From JAFDWI01 sp964544305 (lineage in GTDB: Bacteria > Actinomycetota > Acidimicrobiia > Acidimicrobiales > Iamiaceae), in contig CAZJAZ010000001.1 in NCBI GenBank assembly GCA_964544305.1, positions 1 to 64,000 of the forward strand: DNA of 64,000 nt, read 5' to 3'. Shown here piece after piece: positions 17,303 to 25,635 of the stretch. The notes under the pieces are model-generated. The model worked only from the letters and a program-made list of their open reading frames with translations, was not told where the DNA came from and made no database searches. Every line of letters begins with the position of its first letter. The stretch's first letter is position 1. The position numbers and the translations under genes were made by a program.

Positions 17303-19522
17303 ATGCCCACCGTTGACCGCGTCCTTCCTTGGCGACGGTCGGTCGCGCCACCGGTTGAAGTAGCGCCGGTGGTGACCGCGTTTACGCAACGCCACCCGAA
17401 AGCTCCAATTGCGTTGATCGCTCGGGCCTACGAAGTTGCCGCGCATGCCCATGGAAGCCAAGTACGTCGAAGCGGCGAAGCGTACATCAATCATCCTCTC
17501 GCGGTAGGACGCGTCGTCGCCGACTTAGGCCTTGATGACGTCACCATCGCGGCCGCTCTACTCCACGACGTCGTTGAAGACACCGGGGTAACGCTCGCCG
17601 AAATTGAGGCAGAATTCGGCGCGGATGTGGCCCTCATCGTCGACGGGGTGACCAAACTCGACGGATTGCATTTTGAATCCAAGCAAGCACAGCAGGCGGC
17701 GACACTGCGCAAAATGCTGGTCGCGATGGCTTCGGATTTACGCGTGCTCATCATCAAACTGGCCGACCGCTTGCACAATATGCGTACCTTGGCTGCGTTG
17801 CCCGAAGCGAAGCAAGAACGCATCGCGAAAGAAACCATCGAGATCTATGCGCCGCTCGCTCACCGACTCGGCATGGCCGAAGTCAAACAACAACTTGAAG
17901 ACTTGAGCTTTGCCACGCTCCATCCAAAGCGTTACGCAGAGATTGATGCCATGGTCTTCCAACGAGGACCCGAGCGAGATCTCTATCTTGAACAGGTCTT
18001 GGCCGAGGTCGACGAGAAACTCGCCGAACTGCGCATAGAAGCACAGGTGACAGGGCGCCCGAAGCATTTATGGAGCATCTACGAAAAGATGGTGCTCAAA
18101 GGGCGAGCGTTTGATGATATTTTCGACCTTGTCGGCATCCGGGTCATTGTCGACTCGGTACGCGACTGTTATGCGGCTTTGGGTTCAATCCACGCAACGT
18201 GGAAACCGGTACAGGGGCGATTCAAAGATTACATCGCCATGCCAAAGTTCAACCTGTACCAATCCCTCCACACCACCGTGGTAGGTCCCCTTGGCAAGAC
18301 CGTCGAAGTGCAAATTCGAACGCGTCAAATGCACAATCGAGCGGAGTTTGGCGCGGCCGCACACTTTGCATACAAAGACCGTGCATCGAACGAAGCTGAC
18401 AAAGAAGCGACCTGGCTCAGTGGGATTGTTGATTGGCAAGCGGAAACGTCTGATCCTGACGAATTCATGACGGCGCTCAAGGTCACGCTCGATTCTGATG
18501 AGGTCTACGTCTTTACTCCACAAGGCGAAATCTTGACGCTCCCTCAAGGGGCAACCCCGGTCGACTTCGCGTATGCGATTCATACCGAGGTTGGCCATGC
18601 CTGCGTCGGGGCCCAAGTAAACAACAAGCTTGTTTCACTTGACTATCACCTGTCGTCGGGTGAGACGTGTTCGATTGTGACGTCAAAGGCGAAAGGGACT
18701 GGACCATCGCGTGATTGGCTCAGTTTCGTTGCGACCCAACGAGCATCGTCGAAAATTCGTCAATGGTTCTCTCGAGAACGTCGGGACGACGCGATTGATA
18801 CCGGTCGAGAAGAGCTTTCTCGGGCTCTGCGGCGTCAAGGGCTGCCGGTGCAGAAACTCGATGCATCAATAGTCAATCAGGTTGCGCAAGCTCTCAACTT
18901 TGCAGACACTGAGGCGCTGTATGTCGCGGTTGGTGAACACCATGTGTCGGGTGCCTCAGTCGCAGCAAAAATTGGCCGTCAGTTGCGCGGCGGCGACACA
19001 GAAGTCTCAAATCAGAAAATTTCTTCGCCGCGCGCGTCTCGGCACGCCCCGGTTCATACGTCAACAATTGGCCTGTACGTCGATGGTCTTGACGACGTCA
19101 TGATTCGCCTTGCACGGTGCTGCACTCCAGTGCCTGGTGACGCGATCGTCGGGTTCGTGACGCGGGGTCGAGGGATCTCAGTGCACCGCAACGACTGCGT
19201 GAATGCCCTTGGACTCAAGCGCGACGAATCAACCCGGGTCGTTGATGTCGAGTGGGATGCCTCAACGACCGGACTGTTCCTCGCAACCGTGGAAGTAAAA
19301 GCTCTTGATCGGACACGTTTGCTCGGTGATGTTTCGGCGGTGGTGGCCGATCATCATGTAAATATTTTGGCTTGCTCAGCGAACATGGGAAACGATCGTG
19401 TTTCAAAGATGCGCTTTGACTTTGAGCTAGGGGATCCATCCCACCTCGGCGCATTGCTTCGCGCCATAAAATCCATCGATGGGGTCTATGACGCGTACCG
19501 GGTGCTTCCGGGTTCGAAGTAG
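17303..19522 (+). CDS. rel: Bifunctional (p)ppGpp synthetase/hydrolase (RelA/SpoT, Rsh)
   Basis: A 739-residue long RSH enzyme that makes and degrades (p)ppGpp. The hydrolase HD domain is intact (HGSQVRRSGEAYINHPL near 51; HDVVEDT near 87). The synthetase domain follows (about 230-350) with the YQSLHTTVVGP motif near 320. A TGS domain (EVYVFTPQGEILTLPQG near 400) and a C-terminal ACT domain (about 665-739) complete the family layout. Both activities are expected because both motif sets are present. It stands alone, 41 bases after secF, with its own TAGAGT promoter. Its stop lies 3 bases from that of the convergent CapA-like gene. Confidence 0.96.
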   Translation: MPTVDRVLPWRRSVAPPVEVAPVVTAFTQRHPKAPIALIARAYEVAAHAHGSQVRRSGEAYINHPLAVGRVVADLGLDDVTIAAALLHDVVEDTGVTLAEIEAEFGADVALIVDGVTKLDGLHFESKQAQQAATLRKMLVAMASDLRVLIIKLADRLHNMRTLAALPEAKQERIAKETIEIYAPLAHRLGMAEVKQQLEDLSFATLHPKRYAEIDAMVFQRGPERDLYLEQVLAEVDEKLAELRIEAQVTGRPKHLWSIYEKMVLKGRAFDDIFDLVGIRVIVDSVRDCYAALGSIHATWKPVQGRFKDYIAMPKFNLYQSLHTTVVGPLGKTVEVQIRTRQMHNRAEFGAAAHFAYKDRASNEADKEATWLSGIVDWQAETSDPDEFMTALKVTLDSDEVYVFTPQGEILTLPQGATPVDFAYAIHTEVGHACVGAQVNNKLVSLDYHLSSGETCSIVTSKAKGTGPSRDWLSFVATQRASSKIRQWFSRERRDDAIDTGREELSRALRRQGLPVQKLDASIVNQVAQALNFADTEALYVAVGEHHVSGASVAAKIGRQLRGGDTEVSNQKISSPRASRHAPVHTSTIGLYVDGLDDVMIRLARCCTPVPGDAIVGFVTRGRGISVHRNDCVNALGLKRDESTRVVDVEWDASTTGLFLATVEVKALDRTRLLGDVSAVVADHHVNILACSANMGNDRVSKMRFDFELGDPSHLGALLRAIKSIDGVYDAYRVLPGSK

Positions 19523-19525
19523 CAG

Positions 19526-20614
19526 TCACGGATTGAGGCCGGTACAACCCCGAAGTGCATTCCACGAAGCAAGTGCTTCGGTGGCTTGTTCGCCCTGGAG
19601 CGGGTGTGGGATGCCATTGCCATCAATATGTGCAGGACGCCATTGATACTTGGCGGGCTTGCCGCCGCCGATCGTCACCTGCAACACACCGGTTGTCGCG
19701 GCAGCGTCGCTACCCGCATAAAAGGCGAAGTTACCGAGTCCGTAGTCGACGATGGCGTCTCCAAGCCGACCTGTACCTTGGACACGGTGTGCATGGCCGC
19801 CGACAATGATGTCTGCGCCAGCTTGCACCAACTGTTGGGCGAGCGTTTGTTGCACGACGCTTGGACAGGTGTGGGTTTCGATTCCCCAATGCAGGAAAAC
19901 AATGAGCGTGTCTGAAGTTTTTCGTGCCGCTCGGACATGGGCGAGAAGCGTCGCAACACGTTTTGCTGACGCAAGCCCAGGATGTGTCGGCGTTGCCGTC
20001 CAGCGGGGAATCAGTTCGTTATCAAGTACTTGTGTGGCCGCGATCACGGTAACGCGATTTCCCCGAATGATCGTTCGAAAAGGCTTGAGAGCTTGGTTTT
20101 CGTTCTGGCCAATTCCAATAACAGGAAATTTCTTGTGCGTCGACGCGCCAAGCGCGTCGGGGACACCATCTGGGCCGTAGTCAAGACCGTGATTGTTCGC
20201 GATTGACGCAACATCAGCGCCACCAGCTCGCAATACATCAAGGGCCCGCTCATCGGTACGGAACGTGAACTCTTTTGGCTCTGGGACACCACGGGTGGTC
20301 AGCGCGGTCTCCAGATTGATCACCGTGAGATCAGCGTCGGACAGAATTGGGGAGATTGGCCCTAAAATTGCAGACGGATCTGAATCCAAAAGTTGACCTC
20401 GTGGACCGGCGAAATTCGTGTCTCCTGCAAAGTTCAAGGTGATGCGTGCTGGTACACGCATCGTGGTTGACGATGAAGGGAGTGTCACGGGCACCTGGCT
20501 TGGTTTCTTCGGAGTTTCGAACGTTGGCCGTTGCCCTTTGGGCGTGCAAGAAACGAGGAGGATACTGCCCCCCACGAGCATGATTGCGGCTTTCCGCGCT
20601 CCTCCAAATCCCAT
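19526..20614 (-). CDS. CapA/PgsA-family lipoprotein
   Basis: A 362-residue exported protein. The N-terminus is a lipoprotein signal with lipobox ILLVSC ending at about residue 23. The mature part is the PGA_cap/CapA metallophosphatase-like domain: FAGDTNF near 65, LETALTTRG near 100, SIANNHGLDYG near 140, VFLHWGIETH near 240 and VGGHAHRVQGTG near 272. The family is named for poly-gamma-glutamate capsule genes but is widespread, and no capsule genes are nearby, so the substrate is open. The ATG is 7 bases after TACGTT on the minus strand, suggesting a leaderless message. Confidence 0.88.
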   Translation of the reverse strand: MGFGGARKAAIMLVGGSILLVSCTPKGQRPTFETPKKPSQVPVTLPSSSTTMRVPARITLNFAGDTNFAGPRGQLLDSDPSAILGPISPILSDADLTVINLETALTTRGVPEPKEFTFRTDERALDVLRAGGADVASIANNHGLDYGPDGVPDALGASTHKKFPVIGIGQNENQALKPFRTIIRGNRVTVIAATQVLDNELIPRWTATPTHPGLASAKRVATLLAHVRAARKTSDTLIVFLHWGIETHTCPSVVQQTLAQQLVQAGADIIVGGHAHRVQGTGRLGDAIVDYGLGNFAFYAGSDAAATTGVLQVTIGGGKPAKYQWRPAHIDGNGIPHPLQGEQATEALASWNALRGCTGLNP

Positions 20615-20621
20615 GCCTCAC

Positions 20622-20627
20622 AACGTA
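20622..20627 (-). promoter_or_regulatory. -10 element of the CapA-like gene (TACGTT)
   Basis: TACGTT on the minus strand lies 7 bases before the ATG at 20614. It sits back to back with the hisS hexamer at 20634-20639 without overlapping it. Confidence 0.5.
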
Positions 20628-20633
20628 GTCAAC

Positions 20634-20639
20634 TAGCCT
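20634..20639 (+). promoter_or_regulatory. -10 element of hisS (TAGCCT)
   Basis: TAGCCT is followed by 8 bases and GTG at 20648. This spacing supports GTG as the start of hisS. Confidence 0.45.
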
Positions 20640-20647
20640 CGCACGTC

Positions 20648-21934
20648 GTGTCCAATGCGAAAACGTTTCAGGCCCCGGTCGGGACGAGAGACATTCTGGC
20701 ACCGGAATCTGATCGGTGGATCGCACTGATCGCGTCGTTCTCGAAGCAGGTCCTCAATGCGGGGTTTGGGTTCGTCCAATCTCCGATGTTTGAGGAGATC
20801 GGTGTTTTCCAAAGACTTGGTGAGGGTACTGATGTCGTCCGCAAAGAGATGTATGACTTTGTCGACAAAGGTGACCGTCACCTCGCTCTTCGGCCAGAAG
20901 GAACGGCATCAATCGTTCGAGCATTTGTAGAACACCGGCCGACCCTGCCGTTCAAAGCCTTCTACGTCGCACCAAATTTTCGCTACGAACGCCCCCAAGC
21001 AGGCCGCTATCGTCAGCACCACCAATTGGGCGTCGAAGCTTTGGGGTCCGATGATCCTGAACTCGACATTGAAATCCTCTCCCTGGGCTGGGAGTACCTT
21101 GCATCGTTGGGGCTCACAAATCTTCGCCTGTTGATTAACTCGATGGGCACCCGTGACGATCGTCTTCGCTATGTTGACCACATTCAGCAGTGGCTCAAAC
21201 AGCGTCTCGGTGACCTTGACCCAGCAGACCAAGAAAAGGTGGCGGATCATCCGATGCGAGTACTTGACTCGAAACGGCAAGCGACGCGCGCGGTCGTCAA
21301 CGATGCGCCGATGATCACTGACCTGCTCTCGAATGGAGCTCGTGAACGTTTTGCCCACGTCTGCTCGGGTCTTGACGATCTGGCAATTCCTTATACGGTT
21401 ACGCCAACGTTGGTGCGTGGGCTTGATTATTACACCCACACAACCTTTGAGATCGTTGCTGATTCATTGGACGCTGCACAAAGCACCATCTTGGGCGGTG
21501 GTCGCTACGATGGCCTCGTTGCACAGATGGGCGGGCCAGAAACGCCAGGCATCGGTTTTGGTTCAGGTATTGAGCGAGTGCTCCTCGCCTGCGATGCCGA
21601 AGGAGTTTTTGGTGTCCCCGAGCGAGACGAAGTCGTGTTCGTAGTTGACGTGAGTGGTGGGGAAGCCGCCCGATCGTTATGCCACGAACTCCGCCGCGAG
21701 GGCATCACGACGGAACGGGGTTACGATCAACGATCGCTGCGAGCCCAAATGAAATTGGCTGATCGTTCCGGGGCACGATTCGCCATTCTGATTGGGCCCG
21801 AAGAAGTAGCGCGAGGCGGGGTGACTGTTCGTGATTTGCGCGCGTCATCAAATGACGCGAATCAGGTGTTTGTTGAACGTGCAGACGCGGTTGCATATGT
21901 ACAGAAAAGTTTCGATGCATTGAAGGAAATGTAA
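20648..21934 (+). CDS. hisS: Histidyl-tRNA synthetase
   Basis: A 428-residue class II synthetase. It starts VSNAKTFQAPVGTRDILAPE, with motif 1 around 45, motif 2 FRYERPQAGRYRQHHQLGVEALG near 110-132, the histidine-specific RGLDYYTHTTFEI near 258 and motif 3 GGGRYDGL/GFGSGIERVL near 285-315, then the anticodon-binding domain. The GTG at 20648 is preferred because it begins the conserved N-terminus and follows a TAGCCT hexamer; a longer frame extends back into the divergent gene. The stop overlaps the aspS start (TAATG). Confidence 0.95.
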   Translation: MSNAKTFQAPVGTRDILAPESDRWIALIASFSKQVLNAGFGFVQSPMFEEIGVFQRLGEGTDVVRKEMYDFVDKGDRHLALRPEGTASIVRAFVEHRPTLPFKAFYVAPNFRYERPQAGRYRQHHQLGVEALGSDDPELDIEILSLGWEYLASLGLTNLRLLINSMGTRDDRLRYVDHIQQWLKQRLGDLDPADQEKVADHPMRVLDSKRQATRAVVNDAPMITDLLSNGARERFAHVCSGLDDLAIPYTVTPTLVRGLDYYTHTTFEIVADSLDAAQSTILGGGRYDGLVAQMGGPETPGIGFGSGIERVLLACDAEGVFGVPERDEVVFVVDVSGGEAARSLCHELRREGITTERGYDQRSLRAQMKLADRSGARFAILIGPEEVARGGVTVRDLRASSNDANQVFVERADAVAYVQKSFDALKEM

Positions 21935-23697
21935 TGAGCTCGGAAATGCTTTTTCATGGGAAACCAACGGGTTTGCGGTCTGACTACTGCGGTGAGATCA
22001 ACGAAAGCGATATTGGGCGAGAAGTCGCGGTGACAGGCTGGATTGCCAAACGCCGCGAGCACGGTGAACACCTTGCATTTGTTGACCTGCGTGATCGAAC
22101 CGGAGTTGTCCAATGTGTGATTGATGGGGCGCACGAATTGCGAAGCGAGTACGTCGTGCGAATAAGTGGGACCGTTCGTCCACGGCCAGATGGCACCCGC
22201 AACAACCAGCTTGCAACGGGTGCAATTGAAATCGGCGACTGTGTGGTTGAAGTGCTTTCCAGTGCTGAGCCGTTGCCCTTTCCAATTGACGAATGGCAAG
22301 ACGTCGACGAGTCGCTTCGCTTGCGCTACCGATACATCGACCTTCGACGCAGTCGTTTGCAGCGCAACTTGCTCGCACGCTCGCACGCCAATAGTGCCAT
22401 CCGAACGGCAATGGAAGCTCAAGGCTTTGTCGAACTTGAAACGCCCATGTTGATTGCGTCAACGCCTGAAGGGGCTCGAGACTTTGTTGTGCCATCGCGT
22501 CTTGCGCCAGGGTCGTTCTATGCACTGCCGCAGAGCCCGCAGTTGTTCAAACAGCTCGCAATGGTTGGGGGGCTTGACCGTTATTACCAAATTGCCCGGT
22601 GCATGCGAGATGAAGACTTGCGGGCGGATCGGCAATTCGAGTTCACCCAGCTCGATCTCGAAGCAAGCTTCGTCGGACAAGACGAGGTCCTTGCCTTTGT
22701 CTCGGTTGCCGTCAGTGCGGTCGTCGAGCGTTTGGTCGGAATCGTCCCAGACACGTTTGAACGGATGACCTGGCTTGAGTCGCAAGAGCGCTTTGGTTCG
22801 GACAAACCCGACGTTCGTTTTGGTATGGAACTGGTCGAATTGACCGAAACTTTCGCTGCAACTCAGTTCAATGCGTTCAAAGCATCGTGCGTGAAAGGAA
22901 TCTGTGTTCCACAAGGTGCGGCTTTCACTCGAAACCGACTCGATGCGCTTACCGACATGGCCAAGCGTTGGGGCGCGAAAGGTTTGGTGTGGGGCAAGGT
23001 GACCGAAGATCGGAAGCTCGAGTCGCCGGTGGCAAAGTTCCTTTCCGAGGAAGAGATTTCGAAAACGATTGTTGCAGTCAACGCGGATCCGGGGGACCTG
23101 GTGCTGGTGGTGGCCGACGCACGACCGGTGGTTCGAAAAGTACTCGGGCTGCTTCGACTTGAACTTGGCCGGCCAGCTGTGAATGAGGGTGGCCTGCGCT
23201 TTGTGTGGGTAACGGATTTTCCACTGTTCGAGTCGATCGACGAGACAGGACGTCCCGTTTCGGCACATCATCCCTTCACGATGCCTCATGCTGATGACGT
23301 CGCAAAGCTTGACGGAGACACGCGAGATCTGCTTGACGTGCGTTCCGCCGCATACGACCTCGTTCTCAACGGCTGGGAATTGGGATCGGGGAGTGTGCGT
23401 ATTTATCAGCCCGATATTCAGCGTCGAATCTTCAACTTGCTTGGCATTTCAGATACCGAAGCCCAAGCAAAGTTTGGATTCTTGCTCGATGCATTCCGTT
23501 ATGGCGCTCCACCACATGCCGGCTTTGCCTTTGGGGTAGACCGGCTTGTCGCGTTGCTCTTAGGAGAAGAGAACATCCGCGAGGTCATTGCCTACCCCAA
23601 AACCCAATCAGGTGCCGATCCACTCACCGGTGCGCCATCTCCAATTGACCAAGCACAGCTTCGCGAACTTGGCCTCAAAGTGGCTCATCCCGTATAG
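21934..23697 (+). CDS. aspS: Aspartyl-tRNA synthetase (bacterial type)
   Basis: A 587-residue class IIb synthetase. The OB-fold anticodon domain (GWIAKRREHGEHLAFVDLRDRTG near 28-50) is followed by the catalytic core with RYRYIDLRR near 132, DEDLRADRQFEFTQLDLE near 225-242, a bacterial GAD insertion around 290-420, and motif 3 GVDRLVALLLGEENIREVIAYPKTQSG near 535-562. Many actinobacteria lack AsnRS and use a non-discriminating AspRS; that cannot be decided here. It forms an operon with hisS. Its last 13 bases overlap the end of the convergent serine hydrolase. Confidence 0.96.
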   Translation: MSSEMLFHGKPTGLRSDYCGEINESDIGREVAVTGWIAKRREHGEHLAFVDLRDRTGVVQCVIDGAHELRSEYVVRISGTVRPRPDGTRNNQLATGAIEIGDCVVEVLSSAEPLPFPIDEWQDVDESLRLRYRYIDLRRSRLQRNLLARSHANSAIRTAMEAQGFVELETPMLIASTPEGARDFVVPSRLAPGSFYALPQSPQLFKQLAMVGGLDRYYQIARCMRDEDLRADRQFEFTQLDLEASFVGQDEVLAFVSVAVSAVVERLVGIVPDTFERMTWLESQERFGSDKPDVRFGMELVELTETFAATQFNAFKASCVKGICVPQGAAFTRNRLDALTDMAKRWGAKGLVWGKVTEDRKLESPVAKFLSEEEISKTIVAVNADPGDLVLVVADARPVVRKVLGLLRLELGRPAVNEGGLRFVWVTDFPLFESIDETGRPVSAHHPFTMPHADDVAKLDGDTRDLLDVRSAAYDLVLNGWELGSGSVRIYQPDIQRRIFNLLGISDTEAQAKFGFLLDAFRYGAPPHAGFAFGVDRLVALLLGEENIREVIAYPKTQSGADPLTGAPSPIDQAQLRELGLKVAHPV

Positions 23698-24977
23698 GTG
23701 GGAGTCATATGGAGTGGGTCAGCGATCGGTGCGCGTGCCAATTTGCTGTTGAGCGCGTCGGTATCGGGGCATGACCGCAACGCCGTCCCATCGGGTGATT
23801 GAGATGTCTGCCTGGTCTCGGCGGTTGGAAAGACGTTCGGAGCTGAAGGCTCCTTGACGCTCTTGACGACAAAGCGGAGAAATCGGCCAGTGTTCCAATT
23901 CGCTGGGCCTTGCGTTCCCGCTCCGGGGACTGCTCCGTCTAGGGGGTACCGACTGAAAAGGTTGGGTTCGGCGACGGGCTGGCAAGACGACTTTTCGTAT
24001 GTGCCGTTACGAGCAATGACAAGCTGGAGTCGGGGGATCAAATACACAAATTGACCGTTGCGCCCCTGCATTTCGTAGACCGGTCCAGGCACCCCTTCGT
24101 AATGCATGATCCACCACTGCATCCCGTAAATTCCGTGCGATGCCTTTGACGGGGTTAATGACGCTTTGACCCATTGGGACGATACAATCTGGCGACCCCG
24201 CCACTTTCCATGGTTGATGTAAAGCAGTCCGATTCGCACAAAGTTCCGGGTTGTCGAATCGAGACAGCAGTAGGTGAGTGTGTTGCCCTTCGCATCGCTC
24301 CACCACGCCGCTTGCCGAATGCCTAGGGGATCAAACAGATACTTCTTCGCAAAGACGTTCACGGGCATTTTGGTTGCGACGGAAAGCACGCGCGATAGCA
24401 GCATCACATCCGCACTGCTATAGGAGAACTTTGTTCCTGGTGCATGCACGGCTGGGCGCGATGCTGCAAAGTGCACTTCGTCGGCGTGCAAACCCAACTG
24501 AATCGAGGTTGATTTGTTGGCGTTCGCGGGTACAAACGACTCAAACGTTTCGAGTCCTGACGTCATGGTCAAAACGTCGCGCAAACTAATATGGGCCTTG
24601 TCGGTACTGCGCCACTCGGGAAACCAGGTCGTCATCGGTGCGTCAATGCTTGCAATCAGATGTTTGTCGATTGCGATGCCAACCAAAATTGATGTCACCG
24701 ACTTTGCCATTGACCAGCTTGCAGCCCACGACTTCGCGCTCTTTCCTGAGGCGTACCACTCGGATGCAATATGGCCGTTGCGAACGATCACAAGGCCTTG
24801 CGTGTGTTGTGGCGGATCAAACGCGTAGTCCTTTGCGAAACTCAGGCGCGGTGCGTTGATTCCTACTGTTGCTGGCTCAACGATGGACCAGCCATCATTC
24901 GGGCTTTGCGCCATCGCCGGGGTCGACAGGGCGGCAAGCATGAGTACGGCTAAGGCGATCACCTTCACCCGGTTCAC
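23685..24977 (-). CDS. Exported serine hydrolase (beta-lactamase/class C-like family)
   Basis: A protein of about 430 residues with a Sec signal (VIALAVLMLAALSTPAMA, likely cut before QS near 25). The penicillin-binding-like core has the nucleophile motif SMAK near 87 and the YSS tyrosine motif (KFSYSSADVMLLS) near 190; this family includes esterases, 6-aminohexanoate-dimer hydrolase and peptidases. Its substrate is unknown. The GTG at 24977 is chosen so that the signal peptide is of normal length; an upstream ATG would overlap the tetR coding region. It is divergent from tetR, and its promoter lies within the tandem palindromes at 24994-25029, so the regulator probably controls it. Confidence 0.82.
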   Translation of the reverse strand: MNRVKVIALAVLMLAALSTPAMAQSPNDGWSIVEPATVGINAPRLSFAKDYAFDPPQHTQGLVIVRNGHIASEWYASGKSAKSWAASWSMAKSVTSILVGIAIDKHLIASIDAPMTTWFPEWRSTDKAHISLRDVLTMTSGLETFESFVPANANKSTSIQLGLHADEVHFAASRPAVHAPGTKFSYSSADVMLLSRVLSVATKMPVNVFAKKYLFDPLGIRQAAWWSDAKGNTLTYCCLDSTTRNFVRIGLLYINHGKWRGRQIVSSQWVKASLTPSKASHGIYGMQWWIMHYEGVPGPVYEMQGRNGQFVYLIPRLQLVIARNGTYEKSSCQPVAEPNLFSRYPLDGAVPGAGTQGPANWNTGRFLRFVVKSVKEPSAPNVFPTAETRQTSQSPDGTALRSCPDTDALNSKLARAPIADPLHMTPTYTG

Positions 24978-24993
24978 AGTACTGGCGCAGTAA

Positions 24994-25029
24994 ATATAGG
25001 AAAGCCAATATAGATAGGGGAACCGATAT
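24994..25029. promoter_or_regulatory. Tandem 18-base palindromic operators between serine hydrolase and tetR
   Basis: Two adjacent 18-base sites fit ATATnGGnnnnCCnATAT. The first (24994-25011) matches it perfectly; the second (25012-25029) has one mismatch in the left arm. They lie on the same face only if read at an 18-base period. Site 1 covers a minus-strand TATATT hexamer (24998-24993) suited to the serine hydrolase, and site 2 abuts the TAAGAT hexamer of tetR. This is the expected place and form of a TetR-family operator. Confidence 0.65.
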
Positions 25030-25034
25030 AAGAT
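25029..25034 (+). promoter_or_regulatory. -10 element of tetR (TAAGAT)
   Basis: TAAGAT lies 7 bases before the ATG at 25042 and directly abuts the second palindrome, so a bound repressor would block it. Confidence 0.5.
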
Positions 25035-25041
25035 ACTGAGG

Positions 25042-25626
25042 ATGGCACGCACCCAAGAGGGACGACGCGCAGAAACTCGTTCTCGTCTTCTGAATGCGGC
25101 GGCCGATCAGTTCGCTTGCCACGGCTTTCATGGTGTTTCAGCCGAAGCAGTCGCCGATGCTGCGGACCGTACAACCGGAGCGCTCTATAGCCATTTCGGA
25201 GGGAAAGAGGGCCTGCTGTTTTGTCTGGTCGACTCTCGAAAAGATGCCGCGGCAGATGCAATCATCGCAGACCTTGAAGATCCCCTTGATCTCGATGCGC
25301 TCCTAACCGCCATCTGGGCACATGTCACCAGTGAACCTGATGGGCATTGGCTCTTACTCGAAATAGAACTCTGGCTCCACGGTGCCCGCGACGAGGCTAT
25401 TGGCCGACCTCTTGGCGCACGCTACGCGACCATTCGACACGAGTTGGCCGATGCAATCGAACAATGGGCTATCCAGACGCGCACATCCATGCATGCACCG
25501 GCAACGGTCCTCGGAGCAATGGTCCTTGCACTTCTTTTGGGTGCAGCAATGCAACAGCGCCTTGATCCCACTGCTGTACAAGGTCCCGACGTCATCGCAG
25601 CAGTCCATCGACTCATTAGCAACTAA
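25042..25626 (+). CDS. TetR family transcriptional regulator
   Basis: A 194-residue regulator. The N-terminal helix-turn-helix runs TRSRLLNAAADQFACHGFHGVSAEAVADAADRTTGALYSHFGGKEGL (about 12-58), a textbook TetR DNA-binding domain; the rest is the ligand-binding and dimer domain, which resists assignment. It is followed by a P450 after 9 bases and by a nitronate monooxygenase, and it is divergent from a serine hydrolase. Tandem palindromes in its own promoter point to autoregulation and control of both directions. The ligand may be the substrate of the P450, which is inference. Confidence 0.92.
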   Translation: MARTQEGRRAETRSRLLNAAADQFACHGFHGVSAEAVADAADRTTGALYSHFGGKEGLLFCLVDSRKDAAADAIIADLEDPLDLDALLTAIWAHVTSEPDGHWLLLEIELWLHGARDEAIGRPLGARYATIRHELADAIEQWAIQTRTSMHAPATVLGAMVLALLLGAAMQQRLDPTAVQGPDVIAAVHRLISN

Positions 25627-25635
25627 GGAATAGAT

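Noticed and set aside
22459..23289. Long minus-strand open frame (276 codons) inside aspS
   Set aside because: It mirrors the codon pattern of a strongly conserved gene and has no recognisable motif or ribosome-binding site.
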